A stretch of DNA of 64,000 nucleotides from Chryseobacterium herbae (GTDB lineage Bacteria > Bacteroidota > Bacteroidia > Flavobacteriales > Weeksellaceae). This document shows, piece by piece, positions 8,107 through 16,470 of the stretch (its first letter is position 1; every line of letters starts with the position of its first letter). Below the pieces are notes generated by a model, which did no database searches, was not told the DNA's origin, and saw only the letters and a program-made list of their open reading frames with translations. The translations under genes were made by a program, and so were the position numbers. Where the stretch lies: assembly GCF_025154075.1 (NCBI RefSeq), contig NZ_JAOAMU010000001.1:519991-583990 (forward strand). Direction: 5' to 3'.

Positions 8107-8829
8107 ATGAATAACCTACGAAATAACAACTTTATGAATTTTATGAACCTGAAACCTGACACCAACAACTTGTTCCCTAAACTTAAAGTATGTGGTTTAA
8201 CAAGACCTAATCAGATTGAGGAATTGATTTCCATGAAAGTAGATTTTCTTGGCTTTATTTTCTATGAAAAATCGCCCAGATATGTTCTGAATCATTTGAA
8301 ACCAGAAGATATTGTTAAGATCAAGCATCAGGGAAAGACAGGCGTTTTTGTGAATGAAGAAATTGGCAGAATTGTTCAAATTGCAGAACAAGCAGGATTA
8401 AACCTGATTCAGTTGCACGGTAATGAAAGTGAAGATTTTATTATTGAATTAAGACAAAAACTACAGCCGGATATTAAAATCATAAAGGTGATCAGGATTG
8501 GGAATAATGATCAGGAGACCAGAGAAAAAGTAGAAAGTACAATCAATTCTCATCATTCTATTGTCGATTTTTTCCTTTTTGATACAGACGGAAAAGCATT
8601 TGGAGGAACAGGACAACAGTTCGACTGGACCTTATTAAATGAATTTGATATCCCACTCCCCTATCTTTTGAGCGGTGGAATTTCAGAGGAAAACATCGAA
8701 GATATCAGTCTTTTGAATCAAAAACCATTTGCCATTGATATCAATTCAAAATTTGAAATAGAACCTGGAAATAAAGACCTGGAAAAAATAAAAAAATTAT
8801 TTCATAAGAGTCCCAAGGGGACGATTTAA
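8107..8829 (+). CDS. trpF: Phosphoribosylanthranilate isomerase, C-terminus contributed by a REP repeat
   Basis: Isomerises phosphoribosylanthranilate (TIM barrel). The catalytic Cys is in KLKVCGLTRPNQI, the general acid Asp in FFLFDTDGKAFGGTGQQFDW, and the phosphate loop in YLLSGGISEENI. Start choice is uncertain: ATGs at 8107, 8134 and 8143 all precede the family core, which begins near KLKVCG, so a start at 8143 is plausible. The last residues (KSPKGTI) and the stop codon are read from the first GTCCC-AAG-GGGAC REP hairpin (8810-8822). The natural C-terminus has thus probably been replaced or extended by repeat insertion. Confidence 0.92.
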   Translation: MNNLRNNNFMNFMNLKPDTNNLFPKLKVCGLTRPNQIEELISMKVDFLGFIFYEKSPRYVLNHLKPEDIVKIKHQGKTGVFVNEEIGRIVQIAEQAGLNLIQLHGNESEDFIIELRQKLQPDIKIIKVIRIGNNDQETREKVESTINSHHSIVDFFLFDTDGKAFGGTGQQFDWTLLNEFDIPLPYLLSGGISEENIEDISLLNQKPFAIDINSKFEIEPGNKDLEKIKKLFHKSPKGTI

Positions 8830-8956
8830 CAAAAGATCGGATACAGTCCGATTAATAGAAACACAGAAAAAATAAAAATTATATCGAAAGAGTCCCAAAG
8901 GGACGATTTAACATAGGATCGGATGTAATCCGATTAATATAAAAACACAAAATAAA
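8807..8956 (+). repeat. Two direct REP units (82-bp period) left of the RAYT gene
   Basis: Units at about 8807-8876 and 8889-8956 are nearly identical. Each holds two hairpins: GAGTCCC-AAG/AAA-GGGAC followed by GATTTAAC, then ATCGGAT-n3-ATCCGAT (first copy ATCGGATACAGTCCGAT) and an A-rich tail. The second unit ends immediately before the transposase ATG. Confidence 0.85.
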
Positions 8957-9409
8957 ATGCCCCAGTCCCTAGTAAAAAACTACATCCATATTGTTTTCAG
9001 TACAAAGTACCGGCAGGATTTCATTGATGAAGAAATAGAAAAAGAGTTGTTTTCTTATATTGCTGTGCTGTGTAAAGATTTTGAAAGTCCGGCCTTGCAG
9101 ATAGGTGGAACTGATGATCATATTCATATTTTATGTCTTCTTTCACGGAAAATACCGTTGATGAAGCTGGTTCAGGAAATCAAAGCTCATTCTTCAAAAT
9201 GGATGAAGACTAAAGGACCTCAATATGAAAACTTCTTTTGGCAGGATGGATATGCAGCCTTTTCAGTTTGCAGAGATGAAGTGAATAGGGTTACCAATTA
9301 TATCAAAAACCAGCGGATTCATCATCAGAAACAAAAATTTAAGGATGAAGTGATTGAAATGCTGGAAAAACATCATATTGATTATGATGAAAAATACGTT
9401 TGGGATTGA
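8957..9409 (+). CDS. REP-associated tyrosine transposase (IS200-like, RAYT)
   Basis: Y1 single-strand DNA transposase of 150 residues, acting on hairpins of the REP type. It shows the family start MPQSLVKNYIHIVFSTKYRQ, the HUH metal/nucleophile motif HIHIL (GGTDDHIHILCLLSRK, about residues 52-62), an HSSKWMKTKG block, WQDGYAAFSV, and the catalytic-Tyr helix VTNYIKNQRIHHQKQKF. It appears full length and intact. It lies between trpF and the genes at 9493-10546, inside the trp operon and in the same orientation. Its only recognisable cargo is the flanking REP hairpins, so the whole 8807-9475 block looks like one mobile unit. Confidence 0.9.
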   Translation: MPQSLVKNYIHIVFSTKYRQDFIDEEIEKELFSYIAVLCKDFESPALQIGGTDDHIHILCLLSRKIPLMKLVQEIKAHSSKWMKTKGPQYENFFWQDGYAAFSVCRDEVNRVTNYIKNQRIHHQKQKFKDEVIEMLEKHHIDYDEKYVWD

Positions 9410-9422
9410 ATGCAATGATAGA

Positions 9423-9475
9423 AGTAAAGGACTTCATCCTTTACTATAGTTAAATCGTCCCTTCGGGACTCTCTA
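9423..9475 (-). repeat. Inverted REP unit right of the RAYT gene
   Basis: GTTAAATCGTCCC-TTC-GGGACTC (9449-9472) is the reverse complement of the left-hand GAGTCCC-n3-GGGACGATTTAAC word. It is preceded by a second hairpin GTAAAGGA-cttca-TCCTTTAC (9424-9444) in the position where the left units carry the ATCGGAT hairpin. The RAYT gene is therefore bracketed by inversely oriented REPs. Confidence 0.8.
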
Positions 9476-9492
9476 AAAAAATACACACTAAG

Positions 9493-10017
9493 ATGATGAA
9501 CATCCATCAGTTAAAAAAAACATTTTATAAAACCTTATTTCCGCCAAAATTCGGGAATAAAAAAATCCAGTCTCTGTATAATTTTGTTTCGCAAAATGAT
9601 AGCGATACAGAATATTGGAGCATAGACGGGCAGTTGCAGGAATTTATAGGCATTATCAAAAGCTTTGATGAGGGTGATATCCAGTATTTCTTTGAAAGGA
9701 TCAGTCTCTGGAACAGCTATTATCTGGTCATTATTTCTGACAAATTTTTAGACAGTCATGTCAGGGCGAATGTCAAATATGATCTCGGAAAGATTTATGC
9801 GAAGATTTTTTTGCTTTATGAAGATTCCGATCCGTATTTTTTAATTGACAATCTGGAAATTGCGGTCACGATGTATGAATCTAAAATAGATACAGGGACA
9901 TTAATTGACCTCACCAGCAAAATTGAATTCATGCATCATAAAAAACTGATCACCAGACAGCAGCGTAATTACAACATCCATTTTATCAATAGTTTAATCG
10001 ATGAATTATCAAATTAA
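9493..10017 (+). CDS. Unknown soluble protein in the trp operon
   Basis: A 174-residue protein of unknown function; start ATG at 9493 or 9496. It is mainly helical and soluble, with an aromatic-rich middle (YWSIDGQLQEFIGIIKSF, ISLWNSYYLVIISDKF) and no signal peptide or recognisable motif. Its end overlaps the next gene by 17 bases, so the two are coupled. They are probably relics of one inserted cassette. They lie between the RAYT unit and trpB. Confidence 0.6.
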   Translation: MMNIHQLKKTFYKTLFPPKFGNKKIQSLYNFVSQNDSDTEYWSIDGQLQEFIGIIKSFDEGDIQYFFERISLWNSYYLVIISDKFLDSHVRANVKYDLGKIYAKIFLLYEDSDPYFLIDNLEIAVTMYESKIDTGTLIDLTSKIEFMHHKKLITRQQRNYNIHFINSLIDELSN

Positions 10018-10546
10018 AAAACCAGGCGAGCTGACCGATTCAGAAACAGGATTTATTCTGAACCTGTGGGAAGTCCCCGAATGGAGCGAGATGACACCTT
10101 CAGATTTTCGCACTTCCTTTAAAGATTCGGAATTTCATTTGCTGTTGGGCTTAGAAGGTGAAATACTGGCGGTTATCCGGCTTAATTTTGATTTTGTCCT
10201 GGAAATCTCCGGAAAACAATATTCTTTTGCGGAGGTGGTTGGTCTGGTTTCTGCTCAGGAGAAAAAAGGATACGAATCGCAGCTGGTCCGGTCTTTTACA
10301 GAAAATGTCATTCAGAGAAATCTTGAAACTATAGGATTCTGTTTTACAGATCTGCGCCCGCTTTACCATCGCTGTGATATTGAAATTTTGGAAGATAAAG
10401 CCAAAGCCATTCTTGAAAATGATGAAACCGGATGGATCAGCTCTGAAGATGATGATATTTTAATTTTTAATACTTCCGAAGAAACAAAAGAGCTGCTCAG
10501 ACAGCTTGGCCCGGGAAACAATGCTTATTTAATCACTAAAGAATAA
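10001..10546 (+). CDS. Possible GNAT-like protein in the trp operon
   Basis: A 181-residue protein with a pattern reminiscent of the GNAT acetyltransferase fold: a strand reading [18 protein letters not shown], then [29 protein letters not shown], where the last part resembles the acetyl-CoA loop and following helix, and a closing [16 protein letters not shown]. The usual QxxGxG/A loop is not canonical, so catalytic acetyltransferase activity is uncertain. It overlaps the upstream gene by 17 bases and ends 4 bases before trpB, so it is fully embedded in the operon. No link to tryptophan is apparent. Confidence 0.55.
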   Translation: MNYQIKKPGELTDSETGFILNLWEVPEWSEMTPSDFRTSFKDSEFHLLLGLEGEILAVIRLNFDFVLEISGKQYSFAEVVGLVSAQEKKGYESQLVRSFTENVIQRNLETIGFCFTDLRPLYHRCDIEILEDKAKAILENDETGWISSEDDDILIFNTSEETKELLRQLGPGNNAYLITKE

Positions 10547-10550
10547 TACA

Positions 10551-11735
10551 ATGAATTATAAAAACCCTGATGAACACGGATATTATGGTGAATTCGGAGG
10601 CGCTTTCATCCCTGAAATGCTTTACCCGAATGTAGAAGAACTGCAGAAAAATTATCTTGAGATCATAGAATCCGAAGAGTTTCAGAATGAATACCAGGAC
10701 CTGCTGAAAAACTATGTGGGACGTGCTACACCACTCTATTTCGCTAAGAATTTAAGCCATAAATACAATACTCATATCTATTTAAAAAGAGAAGACCTCA
10801 ACCATACCGGAGCCCATAAAATCAACAATGCCCTGGGACAGGTTCTTTTAGCAAAACGTTTGGGGAAAACCAGGATTATTGCTGAAACCGGTGCCGGACA
10901 ACATGGCGTGGCTACCGCTACGGCCTGTGCTTTACTGGGTCTGGAATGTATCGTTTATATGGGAGAAATCGACATCCAGCGACAGGCTCCGAATGTAGCA
11001 AGAATGAAAATGCTGGGGGCAGAAGTTATTCCAGCAATTTCAGGTTCAAAAACATTAAAAGACGCAGTAAATGAAGCCCTCAGAGACTGGATCAATAATC
11101 CTGTGACCACCCATTACGTTATCGGAAGCGTAGTAGGTCCTCATCCGTTTCCTGATTTGGTAGCCAGATTTCAAAGCATTATCTCAAAAGAGATCAGGGA
11201 ACAATTGAAAGAGAAAATCGGAAGAGAAAATCCTGATTATGTGATCGCCTGTGTAGGCGGAGGAAGCAATGCAGCGGGTACTTTTTATCATTTTGTGGAA
11301 GAAAAAGAGGTGAAAATCATTGCTGCGGAAGCTGGCGGATTAGGTATTAATTCCGGAAAATCAGCTGCGACGACTTTTCTTGGAACATTAGGTGTTCTGC
11401 ATGGAAGCAAAAGTCTTGTGATGCAAACCGGGGACGGTCAGGTTATTGAACCCCACTCGATCTCTGCCGGACTTGATTATCCGGGAATCGGGCCGTTTCA
11501 TGCTCATTTATTTAAGGAAAAACGCGCTGAATTTTTCAGCATCAATGATGAGGAAGCCTTACAATCTGCTTTTGAACTGACAAAACTAGAAGGAATTATC
11601 CCGGCACTGGAAAGTTCTCATGCTCTGGCTGTTTTGAATAAGAAGAAATTTAATGAAAATGATATTGTCGTAATCTGCCTGAGCGGACGTGGGGATAAAG
11701 ATATGGAAACGTATTTAAGAGAAATTAGAAGCTAG
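10551..11735 (+). CDS. trpB: Tryptophan synthase beta chain
   Basis: PLP enzyme (394 residues) joining indole and serine. It contains [13 protein letters not shown] at the N-terminus, the PLP-Lys in [15 protein letters not shown], the catalytic [19 protein letters not shown], the phosphate loop [14 protein letters not shown] and the C-terminal [17 protein letters not shown]. This is the TrpB1 type that pairs with TrpA. Length and all key residues are normal. Confidence 0.96.
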   Translation: MNYKNPDEHGYYGEFGGAFIPEMLYPNVEELQKNYLEIIESEEFQNEYQDLLKNYVGRATPLYFAKNLSHKYNTHIYLKREDLNHTGAHKINNALGQVLLAKRLGKTRIIAETGAGQHGVATATACALLGLECIVYMGEIDIQRQAPNVARMKMLGAEVIPAISGSKTLKDAVNEALRDWINNPVTTHYVIGSVVGPHPFPDLVARFQSIISKEIREQLKEKIGRENPDYVIACVGGGSNAAGTFYHFVEEKEVKIIAAEAGGLGINSGKSAATTFLGTLGVLHGSKSLVMQTGDGQVIEPHSISAGLDYPGIGPFHAHLFKEKRAEFFSINDEEALQSAFELTKLEGIIPALESSHALAVLNKKKFNENDIVVICLSGRGDKDMETYLREIRS

Positions 11736-11822
11736 AGATTAGAAATTAGTCCTTTAACACCTCCAATTTATAATACCTCTTCTAACTTCTAATCTCTAAT
11801 TTCTAACATCTATATTATAACA
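11736..11822. repeat. Degenerate inverted repeat in the trpB-trpA spacer
   Basis: GAGATTAGAAATTAG (11741 onward) is answered by CTTCTAATCTCTAATTTCTAAC (11787 onward, pattern), giving an imperfect foldback. Similar TAATTTCTAAC words fill the trpD-trpC spacer. No coding sense seen. Confidence 0.5.
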
Positions 11823-12557
11823 ATGAAAAAACTAAACATATATTTCACAGCAGGAATTCCGCAATTGGAAGATACCGCTGATATTATAAGACTGATCCAG
11901 CAGTCCGGAGCGGATATGATGGAAATCGGAATGCCTTATTCTGATCCGGTGGCAGATGGACCGGTGATCCAGCAGGCTCATGAGCAGGCTCTAAAAAATG
12001 GAATGACGATTGAAAAACTGTTTTCTCAATTAAAAACCGTTAAAAACGAAATACAGATTCCCATTATTCTGATGGGTTATATCAACCCTGTTTTGAGTTT
12101 CGGATTTGAGGAGTTTTGCCGTGAATGTTCTGAAAGCGGAGTTTCGGGGCTTATCATTCCCGATCTTCCTCCTATTGAATTTGAAAACAATTATCAGCAG
12201 ATCTTAAAAAAGTATAACCTTAATTTTACGTTTCTGGTAACTCCTGAAACTTCCGATGAAAGAATTCTGTATCTGGATTCTTTAAGTTCCGGTTTTCTGT
12301 ACGCGGTAAGTTCGTCATCAACCACCGGAAATGACAATGCCGTTCTGAAAAATGAAAACTACTTGTCAAGACTAGCTTCTCTTCCGATTAAGAACACCGT
12401 GATGATCGGTTTCGGCATCAAATCTAAAGAAAATTTTGAAAATGTGACTGAAAAAGCAGACGGTGGAATTATCGGAACAGCCTTTGTGCATACGCTGTTG
12501 AATCATAAAGACTGGAAGAATACTGCCATAGATTTTATCCATTCTATAAAAGGTTAA
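11823..12557 (+). CDS. trpA: Tryptophan synthase alpha chain
   Basis: Splits indole-3-glycerol phosphate into indole and glyceraldehyde 3-phosphate; the indole is channelled to TrpB. A TIM barrel of 244 residues with the catalytic Glu in MMEIGMPYSDPVADGP (general base Asp in the same motif), ILMGYINPV, GLIIPDLPPIE and IGFGIKSKENF phosphate loops. The loop normally reading YLVSRAGVTG is YAVSSSSTTGND here, so the usual Arg is absent; this shorter form is common in Bacteroidetes in my recollection. Last gene of the operon. Confidence 0.93.
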   Translation: MKKLNIYFTAGIPQLEDTADIIRLIQQSGADMMEIGMPYSDPVADGPVIQQAHEQALKNGMTIEKLFSQLKTVKNEIQIPIILMGYINPVLSFGFEEFCRECSESGVSGLIIPDLPPIEFENNYQQILKKYNLNFTFLVTPETSDERILYLDSLSSGFLYAVSSSSTTGNDNAVLKNENYLSRLASLPIKNTVMIGFGIKSKENFENVTEKADGGIIGTAFVHTLLNHKDWKNTAIDFIHSIKG

Positions 12558-12564
12558 AATTCAC

Positions 12565-12572
12565 TAAATTTG
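12565..12572 (+). promoter_or_regulatory. Putative lipB -7 box
   Basis: TAAATTTG is a perfect TAnnTTTG box 65 bases upstream of lipB. No convincing -33 TTG is seen at the proper distance. Confidence 0.4.
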
Positions 12573-12636
12573 TATGTCAGAAAAATGGCAGGACATCACA
12601 ACTCCATATGGCCATTAAGAAAACAGACAGCAACGT

Positions 12637-13365
12637 ATGAATACAAATCAAAATAAATCAGTAGAATTTGAAGATCTTGGTGTAAAAGAATATCAGCCAG
12701 CCTGGGATTATCAGGAGAGTCTGATGAAAAATATCATCGATACCAAAATTAAAAACCGCGATTTACCGGCAGAAGAACATATTACAACACCCAACCATTT
12801 CTTACTGGTGGAGCATCCTCATGTTTACACTTTGGGAAAAAGTGGTCACGAAGAGAATATGCTTGCCGGAATCGACAAACTGAAAGAAATTGATGCTACT
12901 TTCGTAAAAGTGAACCGTGGTGGAGATATCACTTATCATGGTTTCGGACAGATTGTAGGCTACCCTATTCTGGATCTTGAAAACTTCTTTACGGATATTC
13001 ATTTGTATATGAGAAATCTGGAAGAGGTGATCATCAGGGCTATTGGTGAGTTTGGTCTCAAAGGAGAACGTTCACCGGGAGAAACCGGAGTTTGGCTGGA
13101 TGTGGGAAAACCGTATGCCAGAAAAATCTGTGCGATGGGTGTGAAAGCCTCACGATGGGTAACGCTTCATGGTTTTGCCTTAAATGTCAATACTGATATG
13201 CGTTATTTTGAATACATTGTTCCTTGTGGAATCAAAGATAAGCAGGTAACTTCTGTAAAAAGAGAACTTGAAAGAGATCTGACCACCGAGGAAGTAGAAG
13301 ATTTAAAAGCTAAGATCAGAAAGCATTTTGCAGATGTTTTCGGAGCTGAACTTGTCTATAAATAA
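12637..13365 (+). CDS. lipB: Lipoyl(octanoyl) transferase
   Basis: Moves octanoyl groups from ACP to the lipoyl domains of 2-oxoacid dehydrogenases. The 242 residues include LLVEHPHVYTLGKSG, RGGDITYHGFGQIVGYPILDL (given as pattern: GGDITYHGPGQ-type motif with Phe for Pro), GVWLDVGKPYARKICAMGV with the catalytic Lys and the downstream VTLHGFALNVNTDMRYFEYIVPCGI, where the active-site Cys sits. It has its own -7 box and terminator, so it is likely monocistronic. Confidence 0.93.
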   Translation: MNTNQNKSVEFEDLGVKEYQPAWDYQESLMKNIIDTKIKNRDLPAEEHITTPNHFLLVEHPHVYTLGKSGHEENMLAGIDKLKEIDATFVKVNRGGDITYHGFGQIVGYPILDLENFFTDIHLYMRNLEEVIIRAIGEFGLKGERSPGETGVWLDVGKPYARKICAMGVKASRWVTLHGFALNVNTDMRYFEYIVPCGIKDKQVTSVKRELERDLTTEEVEDLKAKIRKHFADVFGAELVYK

Positions 13366-13387
13366 GATATACTTTGCTATAAAAATA

Positions 13388-13427
13388 AAAACCGGCCGTA
13401 GTTCTACAGTCGGTTTTCTTTTTGTAT
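13388..13427 (+). terminator. lipB terminator
   Basis: AAAACCGGCCGTAG and CTACAGTCGGTTTTC form a stem closed by a short TT loop, followed by CTTTTTG. The arms are imperfect in the middle. Confidence 0.75.
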
Positions 13428-13990
13428 TATTTAATGAGTTGTCATATATAGGGTATAGAACGCTTTGTTTCTTTAACGCAAAGGAATAATTAATATGATG
13501 GAAATTTAACAGTAGCAAAGAGAAATCAACTCCGTTGATTGACGAAGCTAAATATCTGATCTACGAAATCTGTGGAATCTGCGGGATTTTTTTTAAACGC
13601 AAAGAAAAACAAAGAATTAATTTTAATTTCTTTAAAGTAAGATAAACAAAGGCGTTTCACTTATTTCCGAAATACAAGATTTTCACATCAATCAAAACCT
13701 CTTAATTTTTGAGATTTTTCCGGTATTTTTTGTTTTACTCTTTTAAATGAAATGCCTTTGTTTACCCTTGCGATTATTAAACCTTTAAAACGGTATGCGG
13801 ACATTTTATTATATGTTTAATTAGTAGCTTTGTTACCTTTTTACCTCTCAAAAACGTACCTCTTATTATTTTCTGCTTTCGATTTAGGTTTTACGATTAT
13901 CGAAACCTTACCGATACATTGGTATTAAAAACCCATTACAATACCCTAAAACAAAGGTTTTATTCAAACATATGTTAAAATAATTAACAT
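13428..13990. other. Non-coding stretch with degenerate dispersed repeat
   Basis: No gene is supported in this 560-base AT-rich gap. At 13476-13590 a degenerate word series (TTTAACGCAAAGGAATAATTA, AGCAAAGA, TCAACTCCGTTGATT, then TCTGTGGAATCTGCGGGATT) resembles the one at 50.82-51.0 kb. The rest looks like simple AT-rich leader sequence of the downstream gene. Confidence 0.5.
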
Positions 13991-13994
13991 TTTA

Positions 13995-14026
13995 TTGGAA
14001 AATAATTTGCCGATACACTATTTTTG
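13995..14026 (+). promoter_or_regulatory. Putative protein-glutaminase promoter
   Basis: TATTTTTG at 14019-14026 fits TAnnTTTG. TTG at 13995-13997 lies 21 bases upstream. The predicted 5' UTR is about 100 bases. Confidence 0.55.
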
Positions 14027-14131
14027 TTTACTTTTAATATCACATTAAAGTGAACTATTTTTTTTGTTATTATTAAAAAACGACACACACCAAAACTTAG
14101 ATAAATACATTTTATTACTAACCACCAAACT

Positions 14132-15094
14132 ATGAAAATTATGAGAAAATTTCTGTTATCAATGATGGTATTCGTGGCAGCCTTGTCATTCAATGCCTGT
14201 AACGACTCTAATGCGGAACAGCAAATGAGTCAGAACGAAACGAGTAACAAAGCTTTGACGGATCTTGGAAAAACAATTCCTGTTGGGATAGAAGATGAAA
14301 ACGGTACGCTAAAAGTATCTTTCATCGTTACAGCACAGTTCTATACCATCACGCCTACAAAGGAGAATGAAGCGTACATTAGCCTGATCAGAGAAGCGGT
14401 AAAAAACGAATCTCCTATCCAGGTTTTTATCAAGCCGAACACGCATGAAATTGCCAAAGTAGAAAAAGGAAGCGAGGAAGATGTTCGCTTTTTCAAATCT
14501 GCTTATACCAAAGAGGTTAAAAATGAAACAAACAAACTAACCAGCGTTCTTCCAAACGTAGCCACACTGAACAGTATGTTTAACCTTATCAAAAATCAGG
14601 CGTGCGGTACTTCTACAGCATCTTCGCCATGTATTACCTTCAGATATCCTGTAGATGGATGTTATGCAAGAGCTCACAAAATGAGACAAATCCTGATCAA
14701 CAACGGTTACGACTGTGAAAAGCAGTTTGTATACGGAAACCTGAAAGCATCTACCGGTACTTGCTGCGTTGCATGGAGTTATCACGTGGCGATCCTGGTA
14801 AGCTATAAAAATGCATCAGGCGTTACTGAAAAAAGAATCATAGATCCTTCCCTGTTCCCTAGCGGACCTGTAACGGACACAGCATGGAGAAACGCTTGTA
14901 TCAATACTACATGTGGATCTGCATCAGTATCTTCTTACGCTAATACAGCAGGAAATGTGTACTACAGAAGCCCTTCTAATTCTTATTTGTATGACAATAA
15001 CTTAGTGAACACGAATTGTGTACTGACGATATTCTCATCACTTTCAGGATGTTCTCCATCACCGGCTCCAAATGTTGGCAGCTGTGGATTTTAA
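14132..15094 (+). CDS. prgA: Secreted protein-glutaminase precursor
   Basis: Deamidates side-chain glutamines in folded proteins outside the cell. The pre-pro-protein has 320 residues (317 if started at the ATG at 14141). It has a signal ending LSFNAC, which reads as a lipobox; a pro-region of about 110 residues that in the characterised enzyme blocks the active site; then a mature domain from about KLTSVLPNVATLNSMF. The mature part is nearly the published Chryseobacterium proteolyticum enzyme as I remember it (CITFRYPVDGCYARAHKMRQ, VAWSYHVAILVSYKNASG, IIDPSLFPSGPV). The triad is Cys177-His218-Asp238 in this numbering, with the same 41- and 20-residue spacings. Many Cys residues suggest disulfides. 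Confidence 0.95.
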   Translation: MKIMRKFLLSMMVFVAALSFNACNDSNAEQQMSQNETSNKALTDLGKTIPVGIEDENGTLKVSFIVTAQFYTITPTKENEAYISLIREAVKNESPIQVFIKPNTHEIAKVEKGSEEDVRFFKSAYTKEVKNETNKLTSVLPNVATLNSMFNLIKNQACGTSTASSPCITFRYPVDGCYARAHKMRQILINNGYDCEKQFVYGNLKASTGTCCVAWSYHVAILVSYKNASGVTEKRIIDPSLFPSGPVTDTAWRNACINTTCGSASVSSYANTAGNVYYRSPSNSYLYDNNLVNTNCVLTIFSSLSGCSPSPAPNVGSCGF

Positions 15095-15161
15095 TTAACT
15101 TATACAGCTTCTGCAGTTTTAATAACTTAATGGCAGGAGCTGTTTACTAAATATTTTTTCT

Positions 15162-15473
15162 ATGAAACCCTGGACTTATATACTATTACTACTATTTATG
15201 ATCACATCCTGTTCCGGAAGCTCAAGTTCACAGAACCTGACCTGGTATAATAACTCTGTCATCACTGATGTCACTGAAGATCCGGAAAAACCGGAAGAAT
15301 TCACTCGTGTATCTATTGGAATAAGTCCGCAGATCTTTTACCTGTCTAAAAAGGCAGAAGATTATAAAGCCCTTCTGGAGAAAACAAGCCAGAGTAAAAA
15401 AAGAGGAAAAGCATATAATATAGGTATAGAAAATAATACGAATATTATTAAACAGGTGAATGAAATTCCGTGA
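15162..15473 (+). CDS. Small lipoprotein downstream of protein-glutaminase
   Basis: A 103-residue predicted lipoprotein (signal MKPWTYILLLLFMITSCSG, lipobox TSC) of unknown function. It has a Ser-rich linker and a small domain with a beta-like RVSIGISPQIFYLS segment. It lies 67 bases after the glutaminase with no terminator between, so the two are probably co-transcribed; the next terminator (15547) follows this gene. A partner role, such as chaperone or inhibitor of the glutaminase, is possible but is inferred from position only. Confidence 0.6.
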   Translation: MKPWTYILLLLFMITSCSGSSSSQNLTWYNNSVITDVTEDPEKPEEFTRVSIGISPQIFYLSKKAEDYKALLEKTSQSKKRGKAYNIGIENNTNIIKQVNEIP

Positions 15474-15546
15474 CAAGAATTTCTCCACCTTCCAATCGAA
15501 ATACTGCACTTAAAGCAGGCCGATGAAAAAAACCAACCACTTCCTT

Positions 15547-15584
15547 TAAAATCCCCCATCACAGAGAATGATGGGGATTTTTAA
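15547..15584. terminator. Bidirectional terminator
   Basis: AAAATCCCCCATCA and TGATGGGGATTTTT form a strong stem with A-run and T-run on the two sides. It lies between convergent genes (15473 plus, 15586 minus). Confidence 0.85.
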
Positions 15585-15585
15585 T

Positions 15586-16338
15586 TTATCTGATCACGGA
15601 AATTCCCGCATCTACCTTTAGCTCCGTACCGTGAATGTAAGAAGCCTCTTCAGAAGCCAGAAACAAGACAGCATGAGCAATCTCCTCCGGTTCACCCTGT
15701 CTTTTAAAAGGAATGGTAGGAATAATATCATGAACTGCACTTTCAATCTGTTCAGGATTTAAACCCGTATTGTTGAAAATATTTGTTTTAATATGACCGG
15801 GACTTATCCCATTGACTCTAATTCTACGTTCTGTAAGTTCCACCGCAAAAGTCTTTACAAAGGACTGCACCGCCGATTTGGCAGCAGAATATATTGAAAA
15901 ATTGGGCATTGCAATTTCAGTAGCCACCGAGGTATTGAAAATGACTGAACTTCCTTTTCCCATTAACGGTAACATCTGCTGAACGGTAAAGAAAGGTCCT
16001 TTTACAAGCACATTGAACAGCTCGTCATAATGTTCTTCGTTCACATGTTCAATCGGAAAGAATTTTCCATATCCTGCGTTGGCAAAAAGTAGGTCAATGG
16101 TTTCCGTATATTTTTTCACCTCAGTTTGCAGATTCATAAGGTCTTTCATGTTTCCTGCATCTGAAACAATTCCGAAAGCGTGATTTCCCAGTTTATTTAA
16201 TGCAGTATGTACTGTATCTTCACTTCGGCCTGTGATGATTGCTTTTCCACCTTCAGCAATGAACTGTTGCGCCGTTGCAAACCCCATTCCATTGGTTCCC
16301 CCTGTGATCAGGGCTGTTTTGTTTTTAAATCGTAGCAT
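15586..16338 (-). CDS. SDR-family oxidoreductase
   Basis: NAD(P)-dependent short-chain dehydrogenase, 250 residues from the ATG at 16338; a longer reading would start at a TTG. TGG-type cofactor loop ALITGGTNGMGFATA, NAG motif LFANAGYGKF, catalytic Ser (IFNTSVATE), YSAAK (Tyr-x-x-x-Lys) and the C-terminal IHGTELKVDAG are present. Substrate unknown. It is transcribed away from the nitroreductase-ohrR-ohr operon, and the ATG is 133 bases from the OhrR-type palindrome, so shared redox control is possible. Confidence 0.85.
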   Translation of the reverse strand: MLRFKNKTALITGGTNGMGFATAQQFIAEGGKAIITGRSEDTVHTALNKLGNHAFGIVSDAGNMKDLMNLQTEVKKYTETIDLLFANAGYGKFFPIEHVNEEHYDELFNVLVKGPFFTVQQMLPLMGKGSSVIFNTSVATEIAMPNFSIYSAAKSAVQSFVKTFAVELTERRIRVNGISPGHIKTNIFNNTGLNPEQIESAVHDIIPTIPFKRQGEPEEIAHAVLFLASEEASYIHGTELKVDAGISVIR

Positions 16339-16470
16339 TATTTTCTGTTTAAAATTTCTATTACAAAGTTTCAAATAAAGGACATCTTAAAAAATCTGAT
16401 TCCTGCTGAATTTACTTTCCCTCCCACTATTTAGCTTTTCTCTAAAATCGCGATAAATTAAATCTATTAA

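Noticed and set aside
16339..16374. Extension of the SDR gene to 16374
   Set aside because: Begins at a TTG and lacks homology to the SDR N-terminus; ATG 16338 is used.
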